In this document: one piece after another, positions 25,751-34,947 of the stretch
Layout of the letters: the number at the start of each line of letters is the position of its first letter
How positions within the stretch are numbered: the first letter of the stretch is position 1
DNA from: Pseudomonadota bacterium
GTDB lineage: Bacteria; Pseudomonadota; Alphaproteobacteria; Reyranellales; Reyranellaceae
Length of the DNA: 64,000 bases
Direction of reading: 5' to 3'
Assembly: GCA_023386865.1 (NCBI GenBank)
Contig: JAEWIV010000115.1
Coordinates: 1 to 64,000, forward strand
Made by a program: the position numbers and the translations under genes
The notes under the pieces: generated by a model
The model's input: only the letters and a program-made list of their open reading frames with translations
What the model was told of the DNA's origin: nothing
Databases searched by the model: none

Positions 25751-26809
25751 TCAATGGGTCGCGACCTCGGCCATGTCGACGAAGCGGTAGGACGGCGGGC
25801 GCGGATTGGCACGCCACTTGTCCATGTCCTCATAGCGGTCGCGCAGGGCCGCCGGATAGTCGGCGAACGCCTCAGTGCGCAGCCACAGGCGCAGCAGGTG
25901 CCGCTTCCTCGATTCCTCGGCGTGGTCTTCGTAGGCCGTGCGCGAATGAAGGACGCAGTAGTTGTTGACGAACTGCATGTCACCGCGCTCGAGCTTCATG
26001 TCGAGCCGGAACGCCGGATCCCGGCACAGCGCGGCCACGGCATCGAGCGCCTCGATCTGCAGCGGCGAGAGCCGCGGCACCTCGGGGAAGCGCTGAGCCG
26101 AATCGATGAAGGTGCGGTTGAACCGATTGAACATGCGGCCCTTGTGCCAGATGAAGACCGGCGTGACGTAGTACGGCTTCTGACCCTCCGACTCCTCGCC
26201 GCGGCGGTCGGCATGGAACGGCTGGGCCAGGACCTTCGCCAGATCGGGCCGCGAACGGACCAGCGCGTTGTAGACCGACACCGAGCTTGCCACCGACGAA
26301 AGGCCGCCGCTCTTGGCGGTCTCCAGACAGCACAGGCCGACGATGTCGCAGGAGTCGTTGTGGAAGGGCAGCAACGAGGCCGTCTGGTAGCCGCGCGCGT
26401 GCATGTCCCGATACTGGTCGCGACCGAGATCGCGGACGTGGCCGAGGACGTCACCCTGCGCATTCTGCGCCACGGCACGGCCCATGTGGGCGCCGATGCC
26501 CCAGTAGATCAGCCCCATCTCTTCGGCACTGTAGCGGTCGCGCGGCAGGCCGCGCACCAGCATGATCCCCAGCCCGTTCTCGATCTCCGTCTGCAGCAGC
26601 CGCAAGGTGCGGGCGAGACGACCCAACGGGAAATGCTCGCGGCCTATTTCCGGGATCTGCCGGCCTGTCGACTGCAGATGGCGGAGCGCCGCGTCGATCT
26701 CGGCAACCTCGGCATCCGAGAGGCGATACATCCAGTCGTCGCGCGCCTGGAGATCCCGGCCGAGCCAGGCGGACCGCGTGACGACCTCCTCGAATGCCAG
26801 TTCCTTCAT
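25751..26809 (-). CDS. TauD/TfdA-like Fe/2-oxoglutarate dioxygenase (longer subgroup)
   Basis: A 352-residue protein of the TauD/TfdA-like superfamily. The probable iron ligands are His-x-Asp in LLPFHNDSCD and the distal His in YCVLHSRTAYED, with a downstream arginine cluster KRHLLRLWLR. It differs from the two shorter TauD proteins in the window. It heads a minus-strand unit with the two Bug receptors and is divergent from a GntR gene with a perfect palindrome between them. Probable job: oxidative attack on the acid imported via the receptors (inference). Confidence 0.87.
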   Translation of the reverse strand: MKELAFEEVVTRSAWLGRDLQARDDWMYRLSDAEVAEIDAALRHLQSTGRQIPEIGREHFPLGRLARTLRLLQTEIENGLGIMLVRGLPRDRYSAEEMGLIYWGIGAHMGRAVAQNAQGDVLGHVRDLGRDQYRDMHARGYQTASLLPFHNDSCDIVGLCCLETAKSGGLSSVASSVSVYNALVRSRPDLAKVLAQPFHADRRGEESEGQKPYYVTPVFIWHKGRMFNRFNRTFIDSAQRFPEVPRLSPLQIEALDAVAALCRDPAFRLDMKLERGDMQFVNNYCVLHSRTAYEDHAEESRKRHLLRLWLRTEAFADYPAALRDRYEDMDKWRANPRPPSYRFVDMAEVATH

Positions 26810-26832
26810 CTCCGCTCCGTGCGTTTTGTCAG

Positions 26833-26844
26833 AATGTCGACATT
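26833..26844. promoter_or_regulatory. Candidate GntR operator (site 2)
   Basis: AATGTCGACATT is a perfect 12-bp palindrome located between the divergent dioxygenase and GntR genes. It matches AWTGTCRACAWT, the consensus formed with the site at 21357-21368 beside the paralogous regulator. Confidence 0.55.
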
Positions 26845-26911
26845 ACGGCCGGCGGACGCGTGTGCAAAGTCCGCTGGATGCAGGTCAGCAATACCGATAG
26901 AGCATCCGGCA

Positions 26912-27613
26912 ATGCCTGCCCCTTCTGTCTTTTCCTTGTTCAGCACCTTGCCCGCGCAGATCGCGGCCCGGGTCGGCAGCGCCATCGTCGAAGGGGAGTT
27001 CGAGCCAGGCAAGCGGCTGCGCGAGGTCGATCTCGCGGCCGCCTTCGGCGTCAGCCGGGCGACGGTACGCGAGGCCTTGCGCATCGTCGAACGCGAAGGT
27101 CTGGTGACCATCCGACCACAGCGCGGCGCTCGGGTCACAACCCTTTCCACCCAGGAGGTCCGGGATGTCTTCGAAATCCGCGCCTACCTGATGGGGCTAG
27201 CCTGCCGCCGGCTCGCCGCGGCACCGTCCGCCGTTCTCCGCCGCCAGCTCACGGCCCTGCTCCGGGATCTCGAGGCTGCCCGCAACGAAGGCGACCTCTA
27301 CGCCCGCGCCAGCTTCGCGATCAGCGAATTCTGCGTGCGCAATGCCGGCAGTACGCGGCTCGCCGATCTCGTCCTGTCGTTCGCGCGCCAGACCGCACGT
27401 TACACCAGGCTCAGCCTGTCAACGGCCGAGCGGCGCCGTCGATCCCTGGCCAACTGGCGCATGCTGGTCGGGGCCATCACGGAAGGCAGGGCTGTCAAGG
27501 CCGAACGCACCGCCCGCCAGCTCGTCCTCGACACGCGGGACACGGCGATCGCCCTATTGGAAAAGAGGAAACCCGCGGCGGCCTCCGTGACGCCGGGCTT
27601 CAGGCCTCGATGA
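26912..27613 (+). CDS. GntR-family regulator (FadR subgroup), paralogue of 21440-22183
   Basis: A 233-residue regulator: winged helix-turn-helix at about 12-75 (FGVSRATVREALRIVEREGLV), then a helical ligand domain with TLSTQEVRDVFEIRAYLMGLA. ATG 26912 is the first start after an upstream region lacking similarity; a much longer frame reaching back over the minus-strand genes is spurious. It probably controls the divergent dioxygenase/Bug operon through the palindrome at 26833. Its end overlaps the mini-BCCP gene tail to tail by 14 nt. Confidence 0.9.
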   Translation: MPAPSVFSLFSTLPAQIAARVGSAIVEGEFEPGKRLREVDLAAAFGVSRATVREALRIVEREGLVTIRPQRGARVTTLSTQEVRDVFEIRAYLMGLACRRLAAAPSAVLRRQLTALLRDLEAARNEGDLYARASFAISEFCVRNAGSTRLADLVLSFARQTARYTRLSLSTAERRRRSLANWRMLVGAITEGRAVKAERTARQLVLDTRDTAIALLEKRKPAAASVTPGFRPR

Positions 27614-27821
27614 TCGCCAGGAGCTGCCCCTCGCTCACGGCGTCGCCTTCGAGCACTCGCCACTCCTTCAGCGTTCCATCGCACGGTGCGCTCACCGGAA
27701 TCTCCATCTTCATCGATTCCAGGATCGCGACCAAGGAATCCCTCGTGACCGGCGCACCGACGGCGGCCTCCAGCTTCCAGACTGTTCCGGCAATTTCAGA
27801 GACGACACGAACTGTAGCCAT
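27600..27821 (-). CDS. Stand-alone biotin carboxyl carrier domain protein (mini-BCCP)
   Basis: A 73-residue biotinyl/lipoyl domain. The biotinylation motif ESMKMEIPV places the modified Lys at residue 38, with the hammerhead GTV..V..G..V pattern on both sides. Full-length BCCPs are about twice as long; this is the single-domain form found with acyl-CoA carboxylases in catabolic clusters. It should carry CO2 for the carboxyltransferase at 36611-38149, yet no biotin carboxylase is encoded in the window. The start is ATG 27821; the gene follows the acyl-CoA dehydrogenase by 43 nt. Confidence 0.9.
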   Translation of the reverse strand: MATVRVVSEIAGTVWKLEAAVGAPVTRDSLVAILESMKMEIPVSAPCDGTLKEWRVLEGDAVSEGQLLAIIEA

Positions 27822-27864
27822 TTGATGCTCCGCTGTTATGGCAATACCTTGATACGGCCCACGC

Positions 27865-28995
27865 CTAAGCCCCCGATGCTTCGCGCGCGATCGCACGCAA
27901 CTGGATCTCGGTGGTGCCCTCGGTGATGGGGTAGAGCCGAGCATCGCGGAAGAAGCGCTGGATCGGGCTGTCCATCAGATAGCTCTGCCCGCCGAAGATC
28001 TGCATGGCCGAGTCGGCGAGGTGAACCGCGGCCTCGCTGCACACCAGCTTCGCCATGCAGGCTTCGAGATGGACCTTGCGGCCGGCATCGTAGCCCTGAA
28101 CCGCATTTTGCACGTGCAGCCGGGCGGAGGTCAGCTCGACCAGCATGCGCGACAGCATGAACTGGATGGCCTGGTGATTGAAGATCGCCTGCCCGAAAGT
28201 GCGGCGGCTGTGGGCCTGCTCGCGCGCCAGCTCGTAGCAGGCCCGCGCCACGCCCAGGCTGCGCGCGGCGTGGGTGATGCGGCCGCGTTCCAGCACCGCC
28301 ATGACATATTTCATGCCGCTGCCCTCCTCGCCGAGCAGTGCGCTGTCCGGCACCGTGCAGTCGAAGAACACAGCCCCGGTCTCCATTGAGCGATGGCCGA
28401 GCTTGTCCAGCTTGTGGATCTCAACGCCGGGCGTCCTGCTGTCGACCAGGAAAAGGCTGACACCGCGCGCACGCGCGTCAGGGCGTGTGTAAGCGGCGAC
28501 CAGCATGTAGTCGCTGAACGGCGCGCCGGTAATGTACATCTTGCTGCCCGACAGGCGCCACCCGTCGTTGGTGCGCGTGGCCTTGGTCTTCATCGCGAGC
28601 ACGTCCGACCCGGCCTCGGATTCGCTCATCGCGAAGGCACCCGATTTCTCGCCGCGGATTGTCGGCACGTAGTAGGACGCGATCTGCTCGGGTGCGCCGA
28701 TGCGGTGGATCAGCTCGATGCCGAGCCCGTTGGACAGCCCCGTTGCGAGACCGGCGCAAACCCGGCTGAACTCCTCAGTCGCGATACATTGGAACGCGAG
28801 ACCAGCCTCAGCGCCGCCGTACTGCCGCGGCGCGGACATGCTGAGAAAGCCCATACGGCCGGCAACCTGCCGCAGGTCGATCGGGTACTTGCCGGTCGCC
28901 TCCGCTGCCGCCACCCGCGGTGCAATTTCCGCTTCGGCGAAACGCCGGCAGGATTCCCGGAACGCGCTCTGCTCCTCGGATCGGTCGATCATCAT
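27865..28995 (-). CDS. Acyl-CoA dehydrogenase
   Basis: A 376-residue flavoprotein with the family blocks GAFAMSESEAGSDV (FAD/substrate), WRLSGSKMYITGAP and the C-terminal ITEGTTEIQLR, where the Glu of EGT is the catalytic base. The chain is intact and of normal length. ATG 28995 has GGGGG eight bases upstream; a TTG at 29001 and an ATG at 28992 are alternatives. It lies 12 nt after the LLM oxidoreductase. It likely forms the enoyl-CoA from the product made by the acyl-CoA ligase on the other side of the cluster. Confidence 0.93.
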   Translation of the reverse strand: MMIDRSEEQSAFRESCRRFAEAEIAPRVAAAEATGKYPIDLRQVAGRMGFLSMSAPRQYGGAEAGLAFQCIATEEFSRVCAGLATGLSNGLGIELIHRIGAPEQIASYYVPTIRGEKSGAFAMSESEAGSDVLAMKTKATRTNDGWRLSGSKMYITGAPFSDYMLVAAYTRPDARARGVSLFLVDSRTPGVEIHKLDKLGHRSMETGAVFFDCTVPDSALLGEEGSGMKYVMAVLERGRITHAARSLGVARACYELAREQAHSRRTFGQAIFNHQAIQFMLSRMLVELTSARLHVQNAVQGYDAGRKVHLEACMAKLVCSEAAVHLADSAMQIFGGQSYLMDSPIQRFFRDARLYPITEGTTEIQLRAIAREASGA

Positions 28996-29007
28996 GTCCA
29001 ATTCCCC

Positions 29008-30333
29008 CTAGTCTTCCTCTATATGGTCGCGCAGCGTGCGGCCGCCGTACTCCTTGCGCAGCAGCCCACGTGCCTGCAGCTCCGGCACCAGAAGGTTCAC
29101 AAGACCGTCGATGCTGGACGGCAAGGCATCCGGCCGGAACATGAATCCTGCGCCGCCCGCGACCTCGATCGCTTCTTCGAGCTTGTCGGCCACCTGCCGG
29201 GCATCGCCCACGATGCGCAGCCCGCCGATGCCGTTACCGTAGATGATGGCAGCTTCCTTAAGCGAGATGTCGCCGTAGTCGCGTTGCAGCATCGTCATGT
29301 TGCCCTGGACACCCTCGGTTCCTTCGAGCCCCAGGTTGCGGATCGGCTCGTCGAGCGGCAACCGGGAGAAGTCGTATCCGAAATGGCCCGACATCAGCGC
29401 CAACCCACCTTCCAGTGGGACGGCGGCGCGGATCGCGGCTTCACGGGCGATCGCCTCGGCCTCTGTCTCGGCGACGATCGCGGAGGTGGCCCACAAAATG
29501 CGGATCGCATCGGGCTGTCTGCCCACGGGGCGCGCAGCGTCCGCCAGCTTGGCGGCATGCTCCTTCATGCCCGCCAGCGAGCCGCGCGAGGCGAAGTGCA
29601 CCTCGGCATGCGTGGCGGCAAATGCCAGGCCGGCGCCGGACGCGCCCGCCTGGATGATGACGGGCCGGCCCTGCGGCGAGCGACGTACCGTGAGCGGGCC
29701 GCGAGACTTGAAGTAGCGTCCCTGGTGGTCGATCCTTCTAACCTTCGACGGATCGGCGAACATGCCCGTCGTACGATCCATGACGATGGCGTCGTCGTCC
29801 CAGCTGTCCCAGAGCTTGTAGCAGACCTCCATGTATTCGTGCGCCCGCGCGTAGCGCTCGTCGTGGGTCAGCGCCGATTCAAGGCCGAAGTTGGCGGCCT
29901 CATTGGCGCCGTAAGACGTGACCACGTTCCAGCCAACCCGGCCCTCGCTCAGATGATCGAGGGTGGCCAGCAGGCGCGCGAGATAGTAGGGATGCGTGTA
30001 CGTGGTCGACGAAGTGACCGCGACGCCGATGTGGCTGGTCGCTCGCGTGATGATCGGAACCAGCGGCATGGGGTCGTGCTTGGGATACTGGACGGCATAC
30101 CGGATGGCCGCATCCGGTCTTCCCTGGTAGACGTCGTGGAGGTTGTACGAATCGGCGAAGAAGACCATATCGAAGCGCCCGCGTTCCAAGGTCCGGCCGA
30201 TGTGCTCCCAGAGCTGCGGCCGCGCGTAGTCGTATCCAACGAGCGATTGCGGCATCGCCCAGGCGCCGACGACGTGATGGGCCGGATCGTGGCCGAGGAT
30301 GTAGGCCAGATGCAGCTTGCGGGCTCCTCTCAT
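29008..30333 (-). CDS. LLM-class flavin-dependent monooxygenase (NtaA/SnaA/DszA type)
   Basis: A 441-residue FMNH2-dependent monooxygenase related to that at 13520-14827: LHLAYILGHDPAHHVVGAW, FFADSYNLHD, GRVGWNVVTSYG and HDERYARAHEYMEVC are the family blocks. It is preceded by GGGGGAGAG. The duplication of an LLM enzyme, TauD dioxygenase and ABC importer in two adjacent islands suggests parallel pathways for chemically related substrates. No flavin reductase partner is encoded nearby. Confidence 0.92.
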   Translation of the reverse strand: MRGARKLHLAYILGHDPAHHVVGAWAMPQSLVGYDYARPQLWEHIGRTLERGRFDMVFFADSYNLHDVYQGRPDAAIRYAVQYPKHDPMPLVPIITRATSHIGVAVTSSTTYTHPYYLARLLATLDHLSEGRVGWNVVTSYGANEAANFGLESALTHDERYARAHEYMEVCYKLWDSWDDDAIVMDRTTGMFADPSKVRRIDHQGRYFKSRGPLTVRRSPQGRPVIIQAGASGAGLAFAATHAEVHFASRGSLAGMKEHAAKLADAARPVGRQPDAIRILWATSAIVAETEAEAIAREAAIRAAVPLEGGLALMSGHFGYDFSRLPLDEPIRNLGLEGTEGVQGNMTMLQRDYGDISLKEAAIIYGNGIGGLRIVGDARQVADKLEEAIEVAGGAGFMFRPDALPSSIDGLVNLLVPELQARGLLRKEYGGRTLRDHIEED

Positions 30334-30389
30334 CTCTCTCCCCCTTTGCCGCGCTCAACATCGCGGCCGAGCCGAACATCGAGCCGCCC

Positions 30390-31175
30390 CTACTTCCGGT
30401 CGACGCGAGCCGTGTGTGCGCCGCTTTCGCGCAGGTGCTTCAGGTAGCGCCGATGGACCCTCATCAGGTGCTCCTGCATCACCGCGACGGCGCCTTCCTC
30501 GTCCCTCGCCCGCAGTCGCCTCAAGAAACGACGACGCCAGGCGATATGAATCTTGCGGCTCTCCGGCGGAACGGCTTGCGAGAAGCGCTGTAGAAGCTTG
30601 ATCAGCAGCTCCATCACGAGCACGAGGACGGGATTGCGGGTGGCGAGCGCCAGGACGTTGTGGAACTCCAGGTTGGCCGCGACTTTCTCTTCGAGACGCC
30701 CCGCCTTCATCAGCCGCTCGGCGAGGTCGATGTTCTCCTCGAGGGCGCGCAGTTCGCGCTCGGTGCTGCGCCGACAGGCCAATCTCACGACGCTGATCTC
30801 GATCCACAGCCGCGCCTCGGTGAGTTCTTGCAAGGTGACGTCGCGAAGGATGAGCAGGTCGCCGATCGACGAGGCGACCGCGGAGGGGTTGCCGCGTCGG
30901 AGATAGGCGCCGCCGCTGGCGCCCGGCTCGAACCTGAGCACCCCTGACACCTCTAGTGTGCGCAGAGCCTCCCGGACGGCCCCGCGGCTGACTTGCATCT
31001 GCTCTGCGAGCGTCCGTTCCGCCGGCAGCCGATCACCCGACTTGAGGCCGCCGTCCGCCAACTGCGCGCGAATGTGGTCGACGACCTGCTCGAACGCCCG
31101 CGGCCGTCTCGGCAAAGAGGGGCTGCGCTGCACGGAAAGTGCCGTAATACTGGATGTCGCGCCGCGCGCTCTCAT
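30390..31175 (-). CDS. FadR/GntR-family regulator with FCD domain
   Basis: A 261-residue regulator: winged helix at about 25-90 (KSGDRLPAERTLAEQMQVSRGAVREALRTLEVSGVL) and an all-helical FCD domain with the histidine positions expected for metal/ligand binding (NLEFHNVLALATRNP and QEHLMRVHRRYL). The start at ATG 31175 has only a weak ribosome site. It lies within the minus-strand operon between the transporter and the LLM gene. A FadR-like palindrome at 36564-36578 in the divergent promoter region is its likely target. Confidence 0.9.
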   Translation of the reverse strand: MRARGATSSITALSVQRSPSLPRRPRAFEQVVDHIRAQLADGGLKSGDRLPAERTLAEQMQVSRGAVREALRTLEVSGVLRFEPGASGGAYLRRGNPSAVASSIGDLLILRDVTLQELTEARLWIEISVVRLACRRSTERELRALEENIDLAERLMKAGRLEEKVAANLEFHNVLALATRNPVLVLVMELLIKLLQRFSQAVPPESRKIHIAWRRRFLRRLRARDEEGAVAVMQEHLMRVHRRYLKHLRESGAHTARVDRK

Positions 31176-31194
31176 TCGGTCCCGTTGTTCCCTG

Positions 31195-32163
31195 CTAGGC
31201 AAAGTGACAGGCGACGCGCTGGGAAGTAGACACCTCCCGCAGCATCGGCTTCTCTGATCGACAGCGGTCGTCCGCCATCGGACAACGGGTGTGGAAGGGA
31301 CATCCCGTCGGCGGCGACAGCGGCGACGGGATCTCGCCTTGCAGGACGCCGACCTTTCCATCCTCCCGGCGCACCGCATCCGACCGCGCCGCCTCGAGCA
31401 GGGCACGCGTATAAGGATGTCGTGCGCTTTCGACGATGTCGATTCGGCTCCCGACCTCCATGAGCTGCCCAAGATAGAGCACACCAATGCTGTCGCTCAT
31501 GTAGGCGACGACCGCCAAGTCGTGCGAGATCAGGATGTACGTCAGGGCCTTCTGCTTCTGCAGGTCTTTGAGCAGATTGAGAATCTGGGCTTGCACCGAC
31601 ACATCGAGGGCTGACACCGGCTCGTCCAGCACCAGGCCGCGCGGCTCGATGCTGAGGGCCCGCGCAATGGCCACGCGCTGGCGCTGCCCTCCGCTGAGCT
31701 CGTGCGGAAAACGCGCCAGCACCTCCTGCGACAGGCCCACGCGGTCGACAAGCGCCTCGACCTTGGAGCGAAGAGCGGCGCGGCTGTCGTGGAGCCGATG
31801 GATGCGCAGCGGCTCATCGATTGTGCGCTCGACGCGAATACTGGGGTTCAGCGAGCTATAAGGGTCCTGCAGTACCGGCTGGATCTCGCGGCGAAGCGTC
31901 AGGCGTTCCGCCCGTCCTAAGTCGCCCACGCGCCGCCCTGCGACCATCACCGTGCCTGACGTCGGCCTTTCCGCCGCAAGGATCATGCGCGCGATCGTCG
32001 TCTTGCCGGAGCCGGACTCGCCGACCAGGCCGAATGACGAGCCTTCGGGGACTTGGAATGACACGCCACCGACCGCGTGCAGCAGGCGCGACGCGCCAAG
32101 CAGGCCGCGCTTCACACTGTACGACTTGCGCACATTCTCGAGGGCAACAAACGCGGCAGTCAT
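31195..32163 (-). CDS. ABC transporter ATP-binding protein (OppF/DppF-like)
   Basis: A 322-residue ATPase: Walker A GESGSGKTT, signature LSGGQRQRVAIARAL, Walker B GLVLDEPVSALDV, H-loop ISHD, and the C-terminal CPFHTRCPMA domain. The start ATG overlaps the stop of the upstream ATPase (ATGA), so a longer frame to 32478 is not used. Final gene of the second peptide-type importer. Confidence 0.93.
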   Translation of the reverse strand: MTAAFVALENVRKSYSVKRGLLGASRLLHAVGGVSFQVPEGSSFGLVGESGSGKTTIARMILAAERPTSGTVMVAGRRVGDLGRAERLTLRREIQPVLQDPYSSLNPSIRVERTIDEPLRIHRLHDSRAALRSKVEALVDRVGLSQEVLARFPHELSGGQRQRVAIARALSIEPRGLVLDEPVSALDVSVQAQILNLLKDLQKQKALTYILISHDLAVVAYMSDSIGVLYLGQLMEVGSRIDIVESARHPYTRALLEAARSDAVRREDGKVGVLQGEIPSPLSPPTGCPFHTRCPMADDRCRSEKPMLREVSTSQRVACHFA

Positions 32164-33149
32164 GACGATCCACCTGTTGCTTCCCAGCAGGCAAATCCTC
32201 GCTGCGCTGTGGCGGACACGGTGCTCCAGCGCGGGTACTCGGCGCGGCATCGAACCGTCGCCTCCGAGCAGCGCGGCGCGAAACGGCAACCGGTCGGCAA
32301 ACGCGTCATCGAGGGCGGCTGCCCCGGTATAGCCTGCAGGCGCAGAGTGTCGGCACCGATCCTCGGAATCGCGGCAAGCAGGCTGCGAGTGTAGGGGTGC
32401 CGCGGCTCGGCAAACACGTCTTTCACCGGTCCCGTTTCGACGATCCGGCCGGCATACATGACCGCCACCCTGTCGCAAAAGCGGGCCACCAGGTTCAGGT
32501 CATGCGTGACGAAGACGATCGCCATGCCGCTCTCTTGCTGGATAGCTTTCAGGAGCTGCAGAATCTGAAGCTGAATCGTCACGTCCAGAGCGGTGGTCGG
32601 CTCGTCCGCGATGAGCAGATCGGGCTCGTTGGCAATGTTGATCGCTATCGACACTCGCTGGCGCATGCCACCGCTGAACTGGTGCGGATAGCTGCCGTAG
32701 CGCTCTTCCGGCGCGGGAATGCCGACGCGACGCAGCACGCCAAGCACCTGCTCGCGGATTCCGCCGACGGCGCCCCGCCGATGCAGGCGGAAAATCTCCC
32801 CAACCTGGTTGCCGATGGTGAAGACGGGATTCAGCGAGGTCATCGGATCCTGCAGGATCATCCCGATCTCGCGGCCCCGCAGAGATGCCATTTCACGCGA
32901 AGACTTTGCGAGCAGATTTTGGCCCTTGAAGAGAACCTCGCCCGACGTCGCAGAGGCGTTCGGCGGCAACAGCCGCTCGATGGAAAGGCAGGTCATGCTT
33001 TTGCCGGAACCTGACTCGCCCACGAGCCCCAGCGTCTCGCCGCGATCAAGGCTGAAGCTCACGTTGTCGACAGCCGTGACGGTTCCCGCACGGGTGGCTA
33101 AACGCGTCGTCAAGTTCTTCACGTCGAGAAGCGCGGCCATGGCGATCAC
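32160..33149 (-). CDS. ABC transporter ATP-binding protein (OppD/DppD-like)
   Basis: A 329-residue ATPase with Walker [10 protein letters not shown], signature [15 protein letters not shown], Walker [15 protein letters not shown]-loop VTHD and the [10 protein letters not shown] domain. GTG 33149 overlaps the permease TGA (GTGA); an ATG three codons downstream at 33140 is the alternative. No strong ribosome site is visible for either, suggesting translational coupling. Confidence 0.92.
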   Translation of the reverse strand: MIAMAALLDVKNLTTRLATRAGTVTAVDNVSFSLDRGETLGLVGESGSGKSMTCLSIERLLPPNASATSGEVLFKGQNLLAKSSREMASLRGREIGMILQDPMTSLNPVFTIGNQVGEIFRLHRRGAVGGIREQVLGVLRRVGIPAPEERYGSYPHQFSGGMRQRVSIAINIANEPDLLIADEPTTALDVTIQLQILQLLKAIQQESGMAIVFVTHDLNLVARFCDRVAVMYAGRIVETGPVKDVFAEPRHPYTRSLLAAIPRIGADTLRLQAIPGQPPSMTRLPTGCRFAPRCSEATVRCRAEYPRWSTVSATAQRGFACWEATGGSS

Positions 33150-34027
33150 GACTTCTGGGACAGTGTCGGGCTCAGGCGATCCCGCAGCCAGTCACCCAAC
33201 ACGTTACACGACAGCACCAGCGCCATGAGGACCAGCCCGGGCAGAATCCCGACCCACCATGCCGTAGCGAGGTAATCGCGGCCGTCGGCGATCAGATTTC
33301 CCCAGGAAGGATCCGGCGGCTTTATGCCGAGGCCGAGGAAGCTCAAGGTCGCCTCGAGGATGACGACGATGCCGATATCGAGCGTCGCCAACACAATGAA
33401 CGAGCCGCGCACGTTAGGCGCAATGTGGAAGGCCATAACCCGCAGCGGCGAGGCGCCCGCAAGCTCCGCCAGCAGCACGAACTCGCGCGCGCGCAAGCTC
33501 AGCGCCTCGCTGCGAATCACCCGGGCGAAGCGCGCCCAGTTCGCCAGCGCCAGAACGATGATCAGGTTGACGATGTTGGCCCCGATGGCGCCAACGAGCA
33601 CCATGGCCAAGATCACGGCCGGCAGCGAGAACTGCACGTCGGCAAGCCGCATCAGCACCCCGTCGATGAAGCCGCGGTAGTAGGCCGCGACAATACCGAG
33701 GATCGCTCCGCCGGCCCCCGCGAGCGCCACGGCGCTCACCGCGACCAGCAACGAGACCTGGGCCCCGTGGACAGCGCGGGAGAAAATGTCTCTGCCCAGG
33801 GCATCGGTTCCGAAGGGATGCGACAGCGACGGCGGCTGCAACATAGCGGCGAGATCAATCGCATTGGGCTCCGACGGCGCCACCACGGCCGGGAAGAGCG
33901 CCGCCGTCACGATCGCCACGAGCAGCGTCACTGCAACCATGAGCTGGAGCCGGTGGAGCGTGCGCCGCCATCGCCGGGGGGCCGGCGCGACGCCCGAAGC
34001 CGCGCTGCCCGCTGTGCCATTAGTCAT
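33146..34027 (-). CDS. ABC transporter permease (OppC/DppC-like)
   Basis: A 293-residue permease with an N-terminal helix at about 28-48, the GTDALGRDIFSRAVHG block, the coupling loop SEALSLRAREFVLLAELAGA and the C-terminal LSFLGLGIKPPDPSWG signature. It overlaps the OppB-like gene by eight bases and belongs to the importer operon read from 36486 to 31195. Confidence 0.92.
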   Translation of the reverse strand: MTNGTAGSAASGVAPAPRRWRRTLHRLQLMVAVTLLVAIVTAALFPAVVAPSEPNAIDLAAMLQPPSLSHPFGTDALGRDIFSRAVHGAQVSLLVAVSAVALAGAGGAILGIVAAYYRGFIDGVLMRLADVQFSLPAVILAMVLVGAIGANIVNLIIVLALANWARFARVIRSEALSLRAREFVLLAELAGASPLRVMAFHIAPNVRGSFIVLATLDIGIVVILEATLSFLGLGIKPPDPSWGNLIADGRDYLATAWWVGILPGLVLMALVLSCNVLGDWLRDRLSPTLSQKS

Positions 34028-34937
34028 AGCGGATCCGCGGGTCTACCCAGGCGTAGACGACGTCCACCAGGAGGTTGATGACAGCGAAGCCGACCGCGAT
34101 CACCGTCACAGCGGCCTGCACCACCGTGTAGTCGAGATCGTCGATCGATTTCAGGATGAGCTGGCCGAGGCCCGGCCACGCGAACACCGCCTCGATGGAC
34201 ACGGCGCCGCCCAGCAGGACACCGAGCTGCAGGGCGGCGAAGGTGATCACTGGAAGGCAGGCGTTACTCAGCGCGTGCTTGAAGATCACAAGGCGGCCGG
34301 GGACGCCTTTTATCCTGGCCATCTTGATGTACTCGGTCTCCAGCACCTCGGACATGCTGGAGCGGCACAACCGCATGATGCCGGCAGCCGAGTACCATCC
34401 CAGCGCAGCCGCAGGCATCACCAAGTGCAAGGGGCCGCCTGCCCCGCTGGTCGGCAGGAGCCCGAGCTTGACCGAAAAAAGTGCTACAAAGAGCAGGCCG
34501 AAAAGGAAAGGGGGCGCGGACTGGCCCACGACAGCGAACGTTCGGGCGAGCACATCGATCCATCCGTCGCGATAGACTGCGGAAAGAACGCCCAACGGAA
34601 TGCCGATAGTCGCAGCCAGGGCCAAGGCCGTAACCGTGAGGATAGCCGTGTGGCCCAGACGGTCCAGAACGACGTCCATTGCCGGCTGGCTGAAGCGATA
34701 GGAGAGCCCGAAGTCCCCAACCGCCACGTCGATCAGAAACTCAAGGTACTGGACCACGAGCGGCCGGTCGAGCCCCATGGTCCGGCGCAACAGATCGCGG
34801 TCGGCCTGGGTCGCGTCTGGCGGCAGCATCAGATGCGTCGGGTCGCCGACCACACGGATGATCACGAAGATAATCATGGTCACGAGCATGATCGTGACCG
34901 CCGACGACAAGACACGGCGCAGCAGGTAACTCAGCAC
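34020..34937 (-). CDS. ABC transporter permease (OppB/DppB-like), GTG start
   Basis: A 305-residue permease beginning at GTG 34937 with LSYLLRRVLSSAVTIMLV, the canonical first helix; a longer frame to 35096 lies inside the binding-protein gene. The family end INLLVDVVYAWVDPRIRYD is intact. The ten-base gap to the upstream stop fits an operon. Confidence 0.91.
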   Translation of the reverse strand: MLSYLLRRVLSSAVTIMLVTMIIFVIIRVVGDPTHLMLPPDATQADRDLLRRTMGLDRPLVVQYLEFLIDVAVGDFGLSYRFSQPAMDVVLDRLGHTAILTVTALALAATIGIPLGVLSAVYRDGWIDVLARTFAVVGQSAPPFLFGLLFVALFSVKLGLLPTSGAGGPLHLVMPAAALGWYSAAGIMRLCRSSMSEVLETEYIKMARIKGVPGRLVIFKHALSNACLPVITFAALQLGVLLGGAVSIEAVFAWPGLGQLILKSIDDLDYTVVQAAVTVIAVGFAVINLLVDVVYAWVDPRIRYD

Positions 34938-34947
34938 GATGCCCCGG

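Noticed and set aside
24479..26900. Very long plus-strand frame that precedes the GntR gene
   Set aside because: It is antisense to two Bug receptors and a dioxygenase; only its last 234 codons (from 26912) encode a real protein.
28393..30447. 684-codon plus-strand frame
   Set aside because: Antisense to the acyl-CoA dehydrogenase and LLM oxidoreductase genes, with no recognisable domain.
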